64,000 nucleotides of DNA, taken from Streptomyces lydicus. Lineage in GTDB: Bacteria > Actinomycetota > Actinomycetes > Streptomycetales > Streptomycetaceae. Location: NCBI RefSeq assembly GCF_004125265.1, contig NZ_RDTE01000003.1, forward strand, positions 2,294,001-2,358,000, read 5' to 3'. The notes beneath the pieces are model-generated. The model was not told the origin of the DNA. It saw only the letters and a list, made by a program, of their open reading frames with translations, and searched no databases. The translations under genes were made by a program, and so were the position numbers. Below, in pieces: positions 10,433 to 18,861 of the stretch (positions are counted from its first letter, which is position 1; each line of letters opens with the position of its first letter).

Positions 10433-12436
10433 TCAGGAAGCGTCCGCTGCCGGCTGCGCCGCTTCGGGGGCGGGCGCCGCCTTTGCCGCCGCGTCGATGG
10501 CGGCAAGGGAGCGGCGGACCTGGTTGCGGTCGGTGGTGTACCAGAAGTCGGGCATCGACTTGCGGAGGAAGGAGCCGTACCGGGCCCGCTCCACCCTGGG
10601 GTCGAGGACGGCGACCACGCCGCGGTCGCCGGTGGCACGGACCAGACGGCCGGCGCCCTGCGCCATCAGCAGCGCGGCGTGGGTGGCGGCGACCGCCATG
10701 AAGCCATTGCCGCCGGCCTCCTCCACGGCCTTCTGCCGGGCGCTCATCAGCGGATCGTCCGGGCGCGGGAACGGCACCCGGTCCATCACCACCAGCTGGC
10801 AGTTCACACCAGGAACGTCGACGCCCTGCCACAGGGACAGCGTGCCGAACAGGCAGGTACGGGCGTCGGAGGCGAAGGCCCTGATCAGCTCGCCGAGCGT
10901 CTCCTCGCCCTGGAGCAGGATCGGCACGTCCAGCCGGCCGCGCAACTCCTCGGCCGCGGCCTGGGCGGCGCGCATGGAGGAGAAGAGGCCGAGGGTGCGG
11001 CCGCCGGCGGCTTCGATCAGCTCGGTGAGTTCGTCGAGCATGTCGGTGCGGCTGCCCTCGCGGCCCGGCTGGGCGAGGTGCTTGGCGACGTAGAGGATGC
11101 CCTGCTTCGAGTAGTCGAAGGGCGAGCCCACGTCCAGGCCCTTCCAGGGCGGGACGTCCTCGCCTTCGGTGCCCTCGGGGGCCAGGCCCAGGGAGGCCGC
11201 GACCCCGTTGAAGTCACCGCCCAGCTTGAGGGTGGCGGAGGTGAGGGTCACCGAGCGGTCGTCGAAAAGCTTCTCGCGCAGCAGGCCCGAGACCGACAGC
11301 GGGGCCACCCGGAGGGAGGCGCCGAAGCGGTCGTGGCGTTCGTACCAGACCACGTCGTACTCGGAGCCGTTGGCGATGCGCTCGGCGACGGCGTGGACGT
11401 TCTCCAGCGAGGCGAGGGCCTGCTTGCGGACGGCGTCCTCGTCCTGGACCGACTTGTCACGGGTCGAGCCGAGCGCCGAGATGACCGTACGGGCCGCGTC
11501 CCGCAGTGCCATCAGGCAGTAGCCGAGATCCTCGGGGATCTCTTCGAGGCGGCCGGGCAGGGCCAGCTCCATCAGGCGCTCGAAGGTCTCCGACGCGGTC
11601 TGGAGCTGGTCGGCGGCCTTTTCGTTGACGAGCTTGGCGGCCCGGCGGACGGCACGGTTGACCTGCCCGGGGGTCAGCTCGCCGGTGGCGACGCCGGTGA
11701 CCCGGGAGACCAGCTCATGAGCCTCGTCGATGATCAGGACCTCGTGCTGCGGGAGGACCGGCGCGCCCTCGATCGCGTCGATGGCGAGCAGCGCGTGGTT
11801 GGTGACGACGACATCGGCGAGCTTGGCGCGCTCTCGCGCCGCCTCGGCGAAGCACTCCGCCCCGTAGGCGCACTTCGAGGCGCCCAGGCACTCCCGGGAG
11901 GAGACCGAGACCTGGCCCCAGGCCCGGTCGGAGACCCCGGGGGTCAGCGCGTCACGGTCGCCGGTCTCGGTCTCGTCCGCCCAGTCGCGCAGCCGCAGCA
12001 GGTCCTTGCCGAGCTTGCTGGTCGGCGTCGCCTGCTCGAAGACGTCGAAGAGCCCGTCCTCCTCTTCCTGGGGGACGCCCTCATGGAGGCGGTGCAGGCA
12101 CAGATAATTGGAGCGGCCCTTGAGCATGGCGAACTCGGGGCGGCGGCGCAGCAGCGGATGCAGCGCCTCGACCGTGCGCGGAAGATCGCGCTCGACGAGC
12201 TGGCGCTGCAGCGCCAGGGTGGCCGTGGCGACCACCACTCGCTCGCCGTGCGCGAGCGCCGGCACCAGATAGCCGAGGGACTTTCCGGTGCCGGTGCCGG
12301 CCTGCACCAGCAGATGGGCCTGTTCGTCCACGGCCTCGGCGACGGCCTCGGCCATCGCCACCTGGCCGGGGCGCTCGGTGCCGCCGACGGCGGTGACGGC
12401 GGCATGGAGCAGATCGGGGAGAGAGGGCTTCGTCAT
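10433..12436 (-). CDS. DinG/XPD-type ATP-dependent DNA helicase with iron-sulfur cluster
   Basis: Superfamily 2, 5'-3' DNA helicase of 667 residues, expected to unwind damaged or R-loop-containing DNA. Walker A AGTGTGKS is at 46-53 and the DEAH box at 237-240. Four cysteines between them (C113, C183, C189, C195) fit the XPD/DinG [4Fe-4S] cluster. Helicase C-terminal motifs follow (LGLFSSMRAAQAAAEEL, then LFGTLSLWQGVDVPG and QGAGRLVRATGDRGVV). The start is the ATG at 12436. A PafBC-type promoter ends about 10 nt upstream, so the mRNA is probably nearly leaderless and DNA-damage-inducible. It is downstream of, and convergent with, lexA, a common actinobacterial arrangement. Confidence 0.94.
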   Translation of the reverse strand: MTKPSLPDLLHAAVTAVGGTERPGQVAMAEAVAEAVDEQAHLLVQAGTGTGKSLGYLVPALAHGERVVVATATLALQRQLVERDLPRTVEALHPLLRRRPEFAMLKGRSNYLCLHRLHEGVPQEEEDGLFDVFEQATPTSKLGKDLLRLRDWADETETGDRDALTPGVSDRAWGQVSVSSRECLGASKCAYGAECFAEAARERAKLADVVVTNHALLAIDAIEGAPVLPQHEVLIIDEAHELVSRVTGVATGELTPGQVNRAVRRAAKLVNEKAADQLQTASETFERLMELALPGRLEEIPEDLGYCLMALRDAARTVISALGSTRDKSVQDEDAVRKQALASLENVHAVAERIANGSEYDVVWYERHDRFGASLRVAPLSVSGLLREKLFDDRSVTLTSATLKLGGDFNGVAASLGLAPEGTEGEDVPPWKGLDVGSPFDYSKQGILYVAKHLAQPGREGSRTDMLDELTELIEAAGGRTLGLFSSMRAAQAAAEELRGRLDVPILLQGEETLGELIRAFASDARTCLFGTLSLWQGVDVPGVNCQLVVMDRVPFPRPDDPLMSARQKAVEEAGGNGFMAVAATHAALLMAQGAGRLVRATGDRGVVAVLDPRVERARYGSFLRKSMPDFWYTTDRNQVRRSLAAIDAAAKAAPAPEAAQPAADAS

Positions 12437-12445
12437 AGCGTGGCA

Positions 12446-12468
12446 AGCCTACGCGGGACCACTGACAG
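12446..12468 (-). promoter_or_regulatory. PafBC-type (RecA-NDp) promoter of the helicase gene
   Basis: On the minus strand: CTGTCAGTG, 8 nt (GTCCCGCG), TAGGCT. The mycobacterial RecA-NDp/PafBC consensus is TTGTCRGTG, 8 nt, TANNNT. Only the first base differs. The -10 ends 10 nt before the start codon. Confidence 0.85.
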
Positions 12469-12477
12469 CCGGTCCGG

Positions 12478-14244
12478 TCACGGGTGGTGGAGCGGATTGG
12501 GGACGGTGCCGTGCACGGCCGCGTGCGGGCGGTCGCGGCGGTCCCGGTAGCCGTCCACATGCAGACGGTTGCGGTTCAGGCACAGCCGCTCGATGCGCGG
12601 GGTGAGCAGGTCGAAGGTCTCGTAGCGCTCCTTGAGGGCCGGGAAGCGCTCGTGGTGGCGCAGGATCTCTGCCCGTACGAGTGACCAGAACGCGGCCTCG
12701 GGGACGTCCAGTTGGTCCGCGCACAGCGGCGCGAGGTAACGGAAGACGCCGACGAACAGGCCGGAGTGGATGAACTGGGTGAGGAAGGAGGGCGGTTCGG
12801 TCAGCAGCACCGCCCGTACGTCGTCCGGCATGGAGTCGTGCTCGGGGAGCGGCCGGGAGCTGGTGTTGACGTCGTCGACGAAGTCCTTGACCGCGAGGCG
12901 GGTGGGGACGTCCTGCTCGTCGAAGACGACGATGGCGTTCTCGCCGTGCGGGGAGAAGACCGTGCCGTAGCGGTAGAGGAAGTGCAGCAGGGGCGGCAGC
13001 AGGGCGGCGAACAGCCGTGCCAGCCAGTCGCGCGGAGCCAGGCCCGAGCGGCGGACCAGCTCCGCGGTCAGGGCCCGCCCCTGGGGATCGGTCTGCAGCA
13101 GCGCGGCCAGGGTGCGGGCGCGTTCACCGGGGTCCAGGTGGCCGCTGACCGGCTCGCGCCAGATACAGCCCAGCAGCTCCTTGAACTGGTACGGGACGCC
13201 GGGAAGCCGGTCGTAGAGGGGATGCTCGACGGTGACCGAGGCGGTCTCGCCGAGCAGGATGACCCGGGTCTCGTCGCGGAGATAGGGGTCGGCGTCGCGC
13301 AGGCCGTGCACCCAGCGGGTGACGGCGGGGGCGGCGAGGGTGCGCTCGGTGGGCAGCCCGCGCCAGACCAGGGTGTTGAGGATGGACAGCGGGAGTTTGA
13401 CCGTACGGGCCCGGGGGCGGCTGAGGTTGAGGAAGGTGCGGATCGACTGCTGCGGCAGGCGGAGGTCGTTGTCAGTGGGCAGCGCGATGATGGATCTGTC
13501 GGCGAGCTGCGGGGCGAAGAGCGGGGCGATGGTCTCGTCCCACTGCCAGGGGTGGACGGGGAGGTAGAGGTAGTCGGCGGGGTCGTGGCCCTGGTCGGCG
13601 ATGGTGCGGGCGAAGGTGTGCCGGGTGGCGGGGGCCAGCTCCTCGCCGTAGAGACGGTCGGGGGTGGCCAGGGTGGGGATACCGCGGTAGTGGGCGATGC
13701 TGTGGTGCGCGGCGAGCCAGGGCAGGCGCTGGGGTGTGCGGGCCTCCGGGGCCCAGGTCGCCGCGTCGTGCGCGGAGAAGCCGAGCCGGCCCTTGTTCGC
13801 AACGAGCCAGGGGTGGCCGGTCTGGTGGCCTTCGAGGGTGGCGTAGTCCAGGTCGGCGAGCTCGGCGGCGCTGACGGCGGTGGCGTCGAGCCGGGTGTCG
13901 GCGGCGAGGGTGGCGGTCAGTTCGCGGACGAGATGGCCGGTGGTGTCGCCGGACAGGCCCAGCACGGTGTCGTGGGCGTGGGTGAGGAAGCGAAAGGGAT
14001 CGGCATCGGGGGTGATCGAATCGGGGTCGACGCGCCAGTGGCCGTAGGCGCCGCGGCGGGCTCGGAAGCGGTAGACCAGGCCGTCGGTGACCGGCAGGCG
14101 GTATTGCGGGGTGCCGTCGGGTGCGGTGCCGTCGGCCTCGGGGGCCAGGACTTCCTCGTACGCGAACTCCGCCAGGGTCTTGGCGAACAGTCGGCGCGCG
14201 GCGTGCTGCCAGGCGCTGTGCGAAGGCTGGGGCTCGGGCGACAA
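12478..14244 (-). CDS. IucA/IucC-family siderophore synthetase (last gene of operon)
   Basis: NRPS-independent siderophore (NIS) synthetase that adenylates a carboxylate and condenses it with an amine or hydroxylamine. About 588 residues. Family motifs: GHQTGHPWLVANKGRLGFS, YLYLPVHPWQWDE, SIRTFLNLSRPRARTVKLPLSI, then the FhuF-like C-terminal part with YGTVFSPHGENAIVVFDEQ and RLAVKDFVDD. I prefer the TTG at 14244 because GAGGAG lies 6 nt before it; the frame also opens at a GTG at 14277. It is last of four co-directional genes; its neighbours supply aminotransferase, acyltransferase and a second synthetase. Confidence 0.92.
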   Translation of the reverse strand: MSPEPQPSHSAWQHAARRLFAKTLAEFAYEEVLAPEADGTAPDGTPQYRLPVTDGLVYRFRARRGAYGHWRVDPDSITPDADPFRFLTHAHDTVLGLSGDTTGHLVRELTATLAADTRLDATAVSAAELADLDYATLEGHQTGHPWLVANKGRLGFSAHDAATWAPEARTPQRLPWLAAHHSIAHYRGIPTLATPDRLYGEELAPATRHTFARTIADQGHDPADYLYLPVHPWQWDETIAPLFAPQLADRSIIALPTDNDLRLPQQSIRTFLNLSRPRARTVKLPLSILNTLVWRGLPTERTLAAPAVTRWVHGLRDADPYLRDETRVILLGETASVTVEHPLYDRLPGVPYQFKELLGCIWREPVSGHLDPGERARTLAALLQTDPQGRALTAELVRRSGLAPRDWLARLFAALLPPLLHFLYRYGTVFSPHGENAIVVFDEQDVPTRLAVKDFVDDVNTSSRPLPEHDSMPDDVRAVLLTEPPSFLTQFIHSGLFVGVFRYLAPLCADQLDVPEAAFWSLVRAEILRHHERFPALKERYETFDLLTPRIERLCLNRNRLHVDGYRDRRDRPHAAVHGTVPNPLHHP

Positions 14245-14349
14245 GGCGGGCTCCTCGAAGCGGGACCGCCCCGGCACATACGGGGGACAACCGGGGCAGC
14301 GGGGGTGGACGGCGGACCGGAGCGGGGCCGTCGGCGGACGGCGCCGGGG

Positions 14350-15051
14350 TCAGAGCAGGTGGCGGTGGGCGCGGTCGCGGACCATCAACGCCGCGCGTTT
14401 GCCGGGCAGTTCGATCTCGTCGCCGTAGCGGAATCCGGCGCTCAGGAAGGCCGCGACGGAGGCGGTGTTGCGCAGATCCGGCTCGGCGAGGACCCGTGCG
14501 CACCGCGGCCGGTGGTCGAGTACGAGATCGGCGGCGGCGCGCAGCAGCAGGCCGCCCAGCCCGCGTCCCCGGTCGCCGGCGCCGCCGATCAGCAGATGGA
14601 TACCGGTGTCCTCGGGCCGGGCCGGATAGCAGCGGGCGAGGGGGTCCAGATCCGCGCGGTAGATCTCCCAGTAGCTCATCGGGACGCCGGCCAGTACTCC
14701 CAGGCAGGGCACGCTGCGGCCGTCACCGTCGAGCTGGGCGCGCAGATGGGCCGCGGTGGTCTCCGGCGGGCCCGCCAGTTCCCAGAAGGCCGCCACCGCC
14801 GGATCGTTCATCCAGCCGGTGATCCGGTCGAGATCGCGGGCCGGCCGGACGGGGACGAGCTCGAACGGCCCGGCGGGGGTGTCGGCCGCTCGCCAGCCCG
14901 CCAGGTTGTCGAGCAGCGGCCCGGCGGCCGGGGCGTCCGGGGGCGCCTGCGGCCCGCGCCCCTCGGCGAACAGCGCACCGAACTCGGGCGGGAGCTGCAG
15001 GTCGAGGGTGTCGTCGGAGCTGGAGCCGAGGCCGGAATCGGTGGGTGGCAC
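14350..15051 (-). CDS. GNAT acyltransferase of the siderophore operon (RhbD/IucB type)
   Basis: Likely transfers an acyl group to an N-hydroxylated amine during siderophore assembly. The 233-residue product has a poorly conserved N-terminal 80 residues and then a GNAT domain (about 85-233) of the siderophore N-acyltransferase type: FELVPVRPARDLDRITGWMN, VPMSYWEIYRADLDPLARCY, GIHLLIGGAGDRGRGLGGLL (acyl-CoA loop) and AEPDLRNTASVAAFLSAGF. The GTG at 15051 is preceded by AGGAG at 7-nt spacing; a longer frame to 15162 lacks a ribosome site. It sits between the two IucA/IucC genes. Confidence 0.87.
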   Translation of the reverse strand: MPPTDSGLGSSSDDTLDLQLPPEFGALFAEGRGPQAPPDAPAAGPLLDNLAGWRAADTPAGPFELVPVRPARDLDRITGWMNDPAVAAFWELAGPPETTAAHLRAQLDGDGRSVPCLGVLAGVPMSYWEIYRADLDPLARCYPARPEDTGIHLLIGGAGDRGRGLGGLLLRAAADLVLDHRPRCARVLAEPDLRNTASVAAFLSAGFRYGDEIELPGKRAALMVRDRAHRHLL

Positions 15052-15171
15052 GGCGACTCTCCTCTCGTGGCCGCGTGCCGCGTGGCCTGGTGGGTCGCGG
15101 GGCGCCGGGGACGGGGGCTGACAGGCTGCTGGCGGAGGGGCCGGTGGCCTGGTCCAGGCCACCGCACGCGG

Positions 15172-17190
15172 CTAGGGGGCGAGGGGGTTGGGCAGGGTGA
15201 CGTAGACGGACTGGGTTTCGACCGGGCCGACGAGTTCGTCCAGGCCGTGCAGGCGGGTCGCCAGATTGGCCTTGCAGCGCAGTGTGCGGGCGGCGAGCAG
15301 CTGCTCGGGGAGCGGCGAGCGGTGCGCCCGCGGGGCCGCGGCGGCATCGGCGAGGAACCGCCGGAAGGCGGCGAGCAGGATCTCCTCGCGGACCAGGCGC
15401 TGGGAGCCGAAGGCGCCGATGAGGCCGAGGACGTTGTTGATGCCGAGGTAGTAGGCGAAGCGTTCGTCGGTGACGTCGTCGGCGACGAAGCTGTCGCCCG
15501 CCACGCCGATCCCGGGCAGGCGGCGCTCCAGCTCGGCTCGGCGGGAGGTGCGGAAGTAGTAGCCCTGGTTGTCGCGGTAGCGGCCGCCGACCGGCCAGCC
15601 GTCGGGGTCCAGCAGCACCACGGTGTTCTGCTGGTGGGCTTCGAGCACGATGCCGGCCGTGCCGTCGAGCCACAGCACGGGCCGTACGACTGCTTCCAGG
15701 TAGCGCAGGAACCACTCGGTGGCCACGGCTCCCAGGGGGCGGCCGGTGCGCGCGCCGAGCGTGCCGACGAGGTCTTCGAGCCGGGAGCGCACGCCCGGGC
15801 GGCCGGGCCAGGGCCGCGGGGAGGTGAGGCCGGCGATGCACACGGCGTCGTCGGTGGTGCTGAAGGGGTTGTGGCGGATGACGGCGTCGAGGCCCTGGAC
15901 GGGTGCGCCCTCGAAGCCGTCGACGGCGAGGTAGGCGGGGTCGCGGACGATGTCGAAGCCGGGGTGGACGGTCTGCCACTGCTCGGCGAGGCCGGTGCGC
16001 AGCAGCCGGTGCACCTCGACGCCGCGGGCCAGTTCCTTGCGGAGGTTTTCCCGGCGGGAGTTGGTGATGCGCAGCCCGAGGGAGAGCTTCAGCATGGCGT
16101 TCGCGCCGGGGCGGTAGACCGTGCGGACGGAGGACGTGGGGTGCCAGAGCGGGCCGTGGGCGCCGAGGTCGTGGAGCAGGCCGGCCTCGCGGAGGGCGGC
16201 GATGTCGGGACGGTCGGCGAGCTCCCTGGCCTGCCAGGGGTGCACCGGCAGGGGCACGGTGTCGTCGGGGAGCCGGAGGCCGTCCCCGGCGAGGTCCCTG
16301 GCAAGCTGCTCGGCCGGTACGGGCTTGCCGCGTTCGGTCCAGGCGGAGTCGGCGGCCAGGACGGAGCGGTGCACGGCCGTCCAGTGGAGCGGGAAGGCGC
16401 CGCGGAGTTCGGGCGAATAGGCGCGGGTCTCGGCCTCGGAGAGCCCTTCGCGGCTCTTGGGTGTGGGGTGCAGCGGGTGGCCGAGGAGAAGGGACTGTTC
16501 GGCTTCGAGGAAGAGGGCACCGTGGTCGTCGGCGGGCCGGGCACGCCGGTCGGTCAGGAAGAGGGCGACGTTGCGTACGGAGTTGGCGACCCGGCCGATG
16601 AGTTCGGCGCCGCCGGCGTCCGGTGCCGGCCGGCGCCTACCGTCCGGGTCCGGCCGCTCGTCGGTGTCCGCCGCCTGGTGCTCGCCGCCGTCAAAGGCCC
16701 GGCGGTCGCCGTATGCGGCCTCCCGGCGCAGCAGCGCGGCGAGGGTGACGGCGTCCAGCGGGGCGGCACCGGCCGGGGCGCCGTCGAGGGTGGGGGCGCC
16801 CAGGCGGTGCCAGCCCGTGGGCGACCAGTAGCGGACGGGGATGTGCAGGGCGCCCGCGGCGGCGTGCAGGGGGATCACCACCTCGCCCTCGGCAGGGTGA
16901 TGGGGGGTGCCGCTCTCCCGGAGCCAGCAGCGCAGCAGGTGCTCGATGCCCGCGGCGTCGGCGGCGACCGCCGGGTCCGGGTGGTCGAGGGGGTCGTGGT
17001 CACCGGACACCCGGGCGCGGTCGCAGGCACCGGGGGCGGACCGTTCCGGGGCCTCGTGGAGCTGCTGGTGGCAGCCGGCGTCGGGGGCGCGCCGGTGCTG
17101 GCGGGGTACCGACTCGATGGTGCCCGCGCCCTGGTGGGCGGGGATGCGCTCGGTGGGCTGGCCGCCGTCGGGGCCGGGTCGTTCGTTCAT
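15172..17190 (-). CDS. IucA/IucC-family siderophore synthetase (second gene of operon)
   Basis: Second NIS synthetase, 672 residues. The N-terminal 75 residues are His/Pro/Gly-rich and look dispensable; the catalytic part follows. Motifs: LLGHPLHPTPKSREGL (ATP-binding), PLHWTAVHRSVL, PVHPWQARELADR, TSSVRTVYRPGANAMLKLSL and, in the C-terminal half, IVLEAHQQNTVVLLDPDG plus YYFRTSRRAELE. The ATG at 17190 overlaps the aminotransferase stop by 4 nt (ATGA), so the two are translationally coupled. Two synthetases of different sub-type in one operon suggest two successive condensations on a dicarboxylate such as citrate. Confidence 0.93.
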   Translation of the reverse strand: MNERPGPDGGQPTERIPAHQGAGTIESVPRQHRRAPDAGCHQQLHEAPERSAPGACDRARVSGDHDPLDHPDPAVAADAAGIEHLLRCWLRESGTPHHPAEGEVVIPLHAAAGALHIPVRYWSPTGWHRLGAPTLDGAPAGAAPLDAVTLAALLRREAAYGDRRAFDGGEHQAADTDERPDPDGRRRPAPDAGGAELIGRVANSVRNVALFLTDRRARPADDHGALFLEAEQSLLLGHPLHPTPKSREGLSEAETRAYSPELRGAFPLHWTAVHRSVLAADSAWTERGKPVPAEQLARDLAGDGLRLPDDTVPLPVHPWQARELADRPDIAALREAGLLHDLGAHGPLWHPTSSVRTVYRPGANAMLKLSLGLRITNSRRENLRKELARGVEVHRLLRTGLAEQWQTVHPGFDIVRDPAYLAVDGFEGAPVQGLDAVIRHNPFSTTDDAVCIAGLTSPRPWPGRPGVRSRLEDLVGTLGARTGRPLGAVATEWFLRYLEAVVRPVLWLDGTAGIVLEAHQQNTVVLLDPDGWPVGGRYRDNQGYYFRTSRRAELERRLPGIGVAGDSFVADDVTDERFAYYLGINNVLGLIGAFGSQRLVREEILLAAFRRFLADAAAAPRAHRSPLPEQLLAARTLRCKANLATRLHGLDELVGPVETQSVYVTLPNPLAP

Positions 17191-18581
17191 GGGGAGGTGC
17201 CTCGCATTGTCGTGGGGGACGAGCCCGTCGGCCCGGGGGTGGTGCGGACCGCCGCCGTGAGGGCGTCGGCGAGGCGGTCGAGGATGGCGTCCGCCTGTTC
17301 GTCGGTGATGGTCAGGGGTGGCAGCAGCCGGACGACGGCGGACTGCCTGCCGCCCAGTTCGACGATCAGACCGCGCTCCAGGCAGGCCTGCTGGACGGCC
17401 GCCGCGAGCTGCGGGTCGGCGGGGCGGGCGCCCGTGGCGTCGGCGTCGGCGGTGCGGTCGACGAGCTCGATGCCGAGCATCAGTCCGCGGCCGCGGACGT
17501 CGCCGATGCAGTCATGGGCGGCGGCGAGGGAGGCGAGGCGGTCCAGCATCCGGGCGCCGAGCTCCCCGGCGCGCCGGTCGAGGCCGTTCGTGCGGACGTA
17601 GGCGAGGGTGGCGGCGCCGGCGGCCATGGCGAGCTGGTTGCCGCGGAAGGTGCCGGCGTGGGCGCCGGGCTGCCAGGCGTCGAGTTCCTCGCGGTAGACG
17701 ATCACGGCGAGCGGCAGGCTGCCGCCGATCGCCTTCGACAGCACGAGCACATCGGGCACGATGCCGCTGTGGTCGACCGCCCAGAAGGCGCCGGTGCGGC
17801 CGACGCCGGTCTGTACCTCGTCCACGATCAGCGGGATCCGCCGGGCGGCCGAGATCTCCCGCATCCGCCGCAGCCAGTCGTCCGGCGCGGGGATCACGCC
17901 GCCCTCGCCCTGCACGGGTTCCAGGATCATCCCGGCCGGCCGGGACACTCCGCTCTTGGGGTCGTCGAGCAGGCTCTGGGTCCAGCGCGCGGCGAGCTCG
18001 GCGCCGCGCTCGCCGCCGGTCTGGAAGGGGCACCGGTAGTCGTAGGGGTAGGGCAGTCGGACCACGCTGGTGTGCTGCGCTCCCCCGGAGGCGGCGAGCG
18101 CTTGCGAGGTCATGCCGTGGTAGGCGCCGGAGAACGCCATCAGGCCGTCCCGGCCGGTCGCGGTGCGGACGAGCTTGAAGGCGGCCTCGACGGCGTCCGT
18201 GCCGGCCGGGCCGCAGAACTGGATGCGCCCCTTTTCGGCCAACTCCCCTGGCAGGGTGGCGAAGAGCTCCGTGGTGAAGGCGTCCTTGACGGGGGTGGCC
18301 AGGTCGAGGACGTGCAGCGGTGCGCCGGAGTCGAGGACCGTCCGGATCGCCTCGAGCACCACCGGGTGGTTGTGGCCGAGCGCCAGTGTGCCGGCGCCGG
18401 AGAGGCAGTCGAGATAGCGCCTGCCGTCGGCGCCCTCGATGGTCAGCCCGCGGGCGCGCACCGGGACGATGGGCAGCGCGCGTGCGTAGGTACGGGCGGC
18501 GGACTCGCGCAGGGACTGCCGCCGCAGGATCCCCTCATGGGCCGGCGGCGCTGCCGTCGGCACGGTTTCGGTCAACACCAC
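17187..18581 (-). CDS. Class III aminotransferase, diaminobutyrate-2-oxoglutarate type
   Basis: PLP-dependent enzyme, probably making L-2,4-diaminobutyrate from aspartate semialdehyde as the amine precursor of the siderophore. 464 residues. Features: YLDCLSGAGTLALGHNHP near residue 57, GPAGTDAVEAAFKLVRTATG, FSGAYHGMTSQALAASG, PVQGEGGVIPAPDDWL, VDEVQTGVGRTGAFWA, and the PLP lysine in LSKAIGGSLPLAV. The start is the GTG at 18581 with AGGAGG upstream at slightly long spacing. It is the first gene of the four-gene operon. RhbA of the rhizobactin 1021 pathway is the best-known relative; ornithine-type transaminase activity cannot be excluded. Confidence 0.9.
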   Translation of the reverse strand: MVLTETVPTAAPPAHEGILRRQSLRESAARTYARALPIVPVRARGLTIEGADGRRYLDCLSGAGTLALGHNHPVVLEAIRTVLDSGAPLHVLDLATPVKDAFTTELFATLPGELAEKGRIQFCGPAGTDAVEAAFKLVRTATGRDGLMAFSGAYHGMTSQALAASGGAQHTSVVRLPYPYDYRCPFQTGGERGAELAARWTQSLLDDPKSGVSRPAGMILEPVQGEGGVIPAPDDWLRRMREISAARRIPLIVDEVQTGVGRTGAFWAVDHSGIVPDVLVLSKAIGGSLPLAVIVYREELDAWQPGAHAGTFRGNQLAMAAGAATLAYVRTNGLDRRAGELGARMLDRLASLAAAHDCIGDVRGRGLMLGIELVDRTADADATGARPADPQLAAAVQQACLERGLIVELGGRQSAVVRLLPPLTITDEQADAILDRLADALTAAVRTTPGPTGSSPTTMRGTSP

Positions 18582-18861
18582 GGCAGTTGTGTCCTCCTGC
18601 TGGTGAGCTGCGGAATGCCGCGCGGGCTGGGGGCAGCCCGGCCGTCCCCCGTACGTACCAACGACGGCGGCGACCCGGGATCACGGTTGTCGGCAAGATC
18701 CTTGATGGCGTGGAACCGGGGACCCGAGTACCACCGTCCCCATCGTCACCGGCATAGTGGGGTGTTGCGCCGGGATCTTGAGGTTCATGACAAAGACCGG
18801 ACCGGTGCACACCGAACGAGCCACACCGGCTCAGTCCGCATTCATCAGGGGGAGCTCACCC

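Noticed and set aside
10271..12550. 759-codon plus-strand frame opposite the helicase
   Set aside because: Antisense to a helicase with complete Walker, DEAH and Fe-S motifs.
13469..13491. TTGTCAGTG followed after 8 nt by GATGAT, resembling a PafBC promoter
   Set aside because: Lies inside and antisense to the IucA/IucC coding sequence, lacks a TANNNT -10 and has no downstream plus-strand gene.
12712..17601. 1629-codon plus-strand frame opposite the siderophore operon
   Set aside because: Spans several real minus-strand genes with clear family motifs; Gly/Val-rich product typical of antisense frames.
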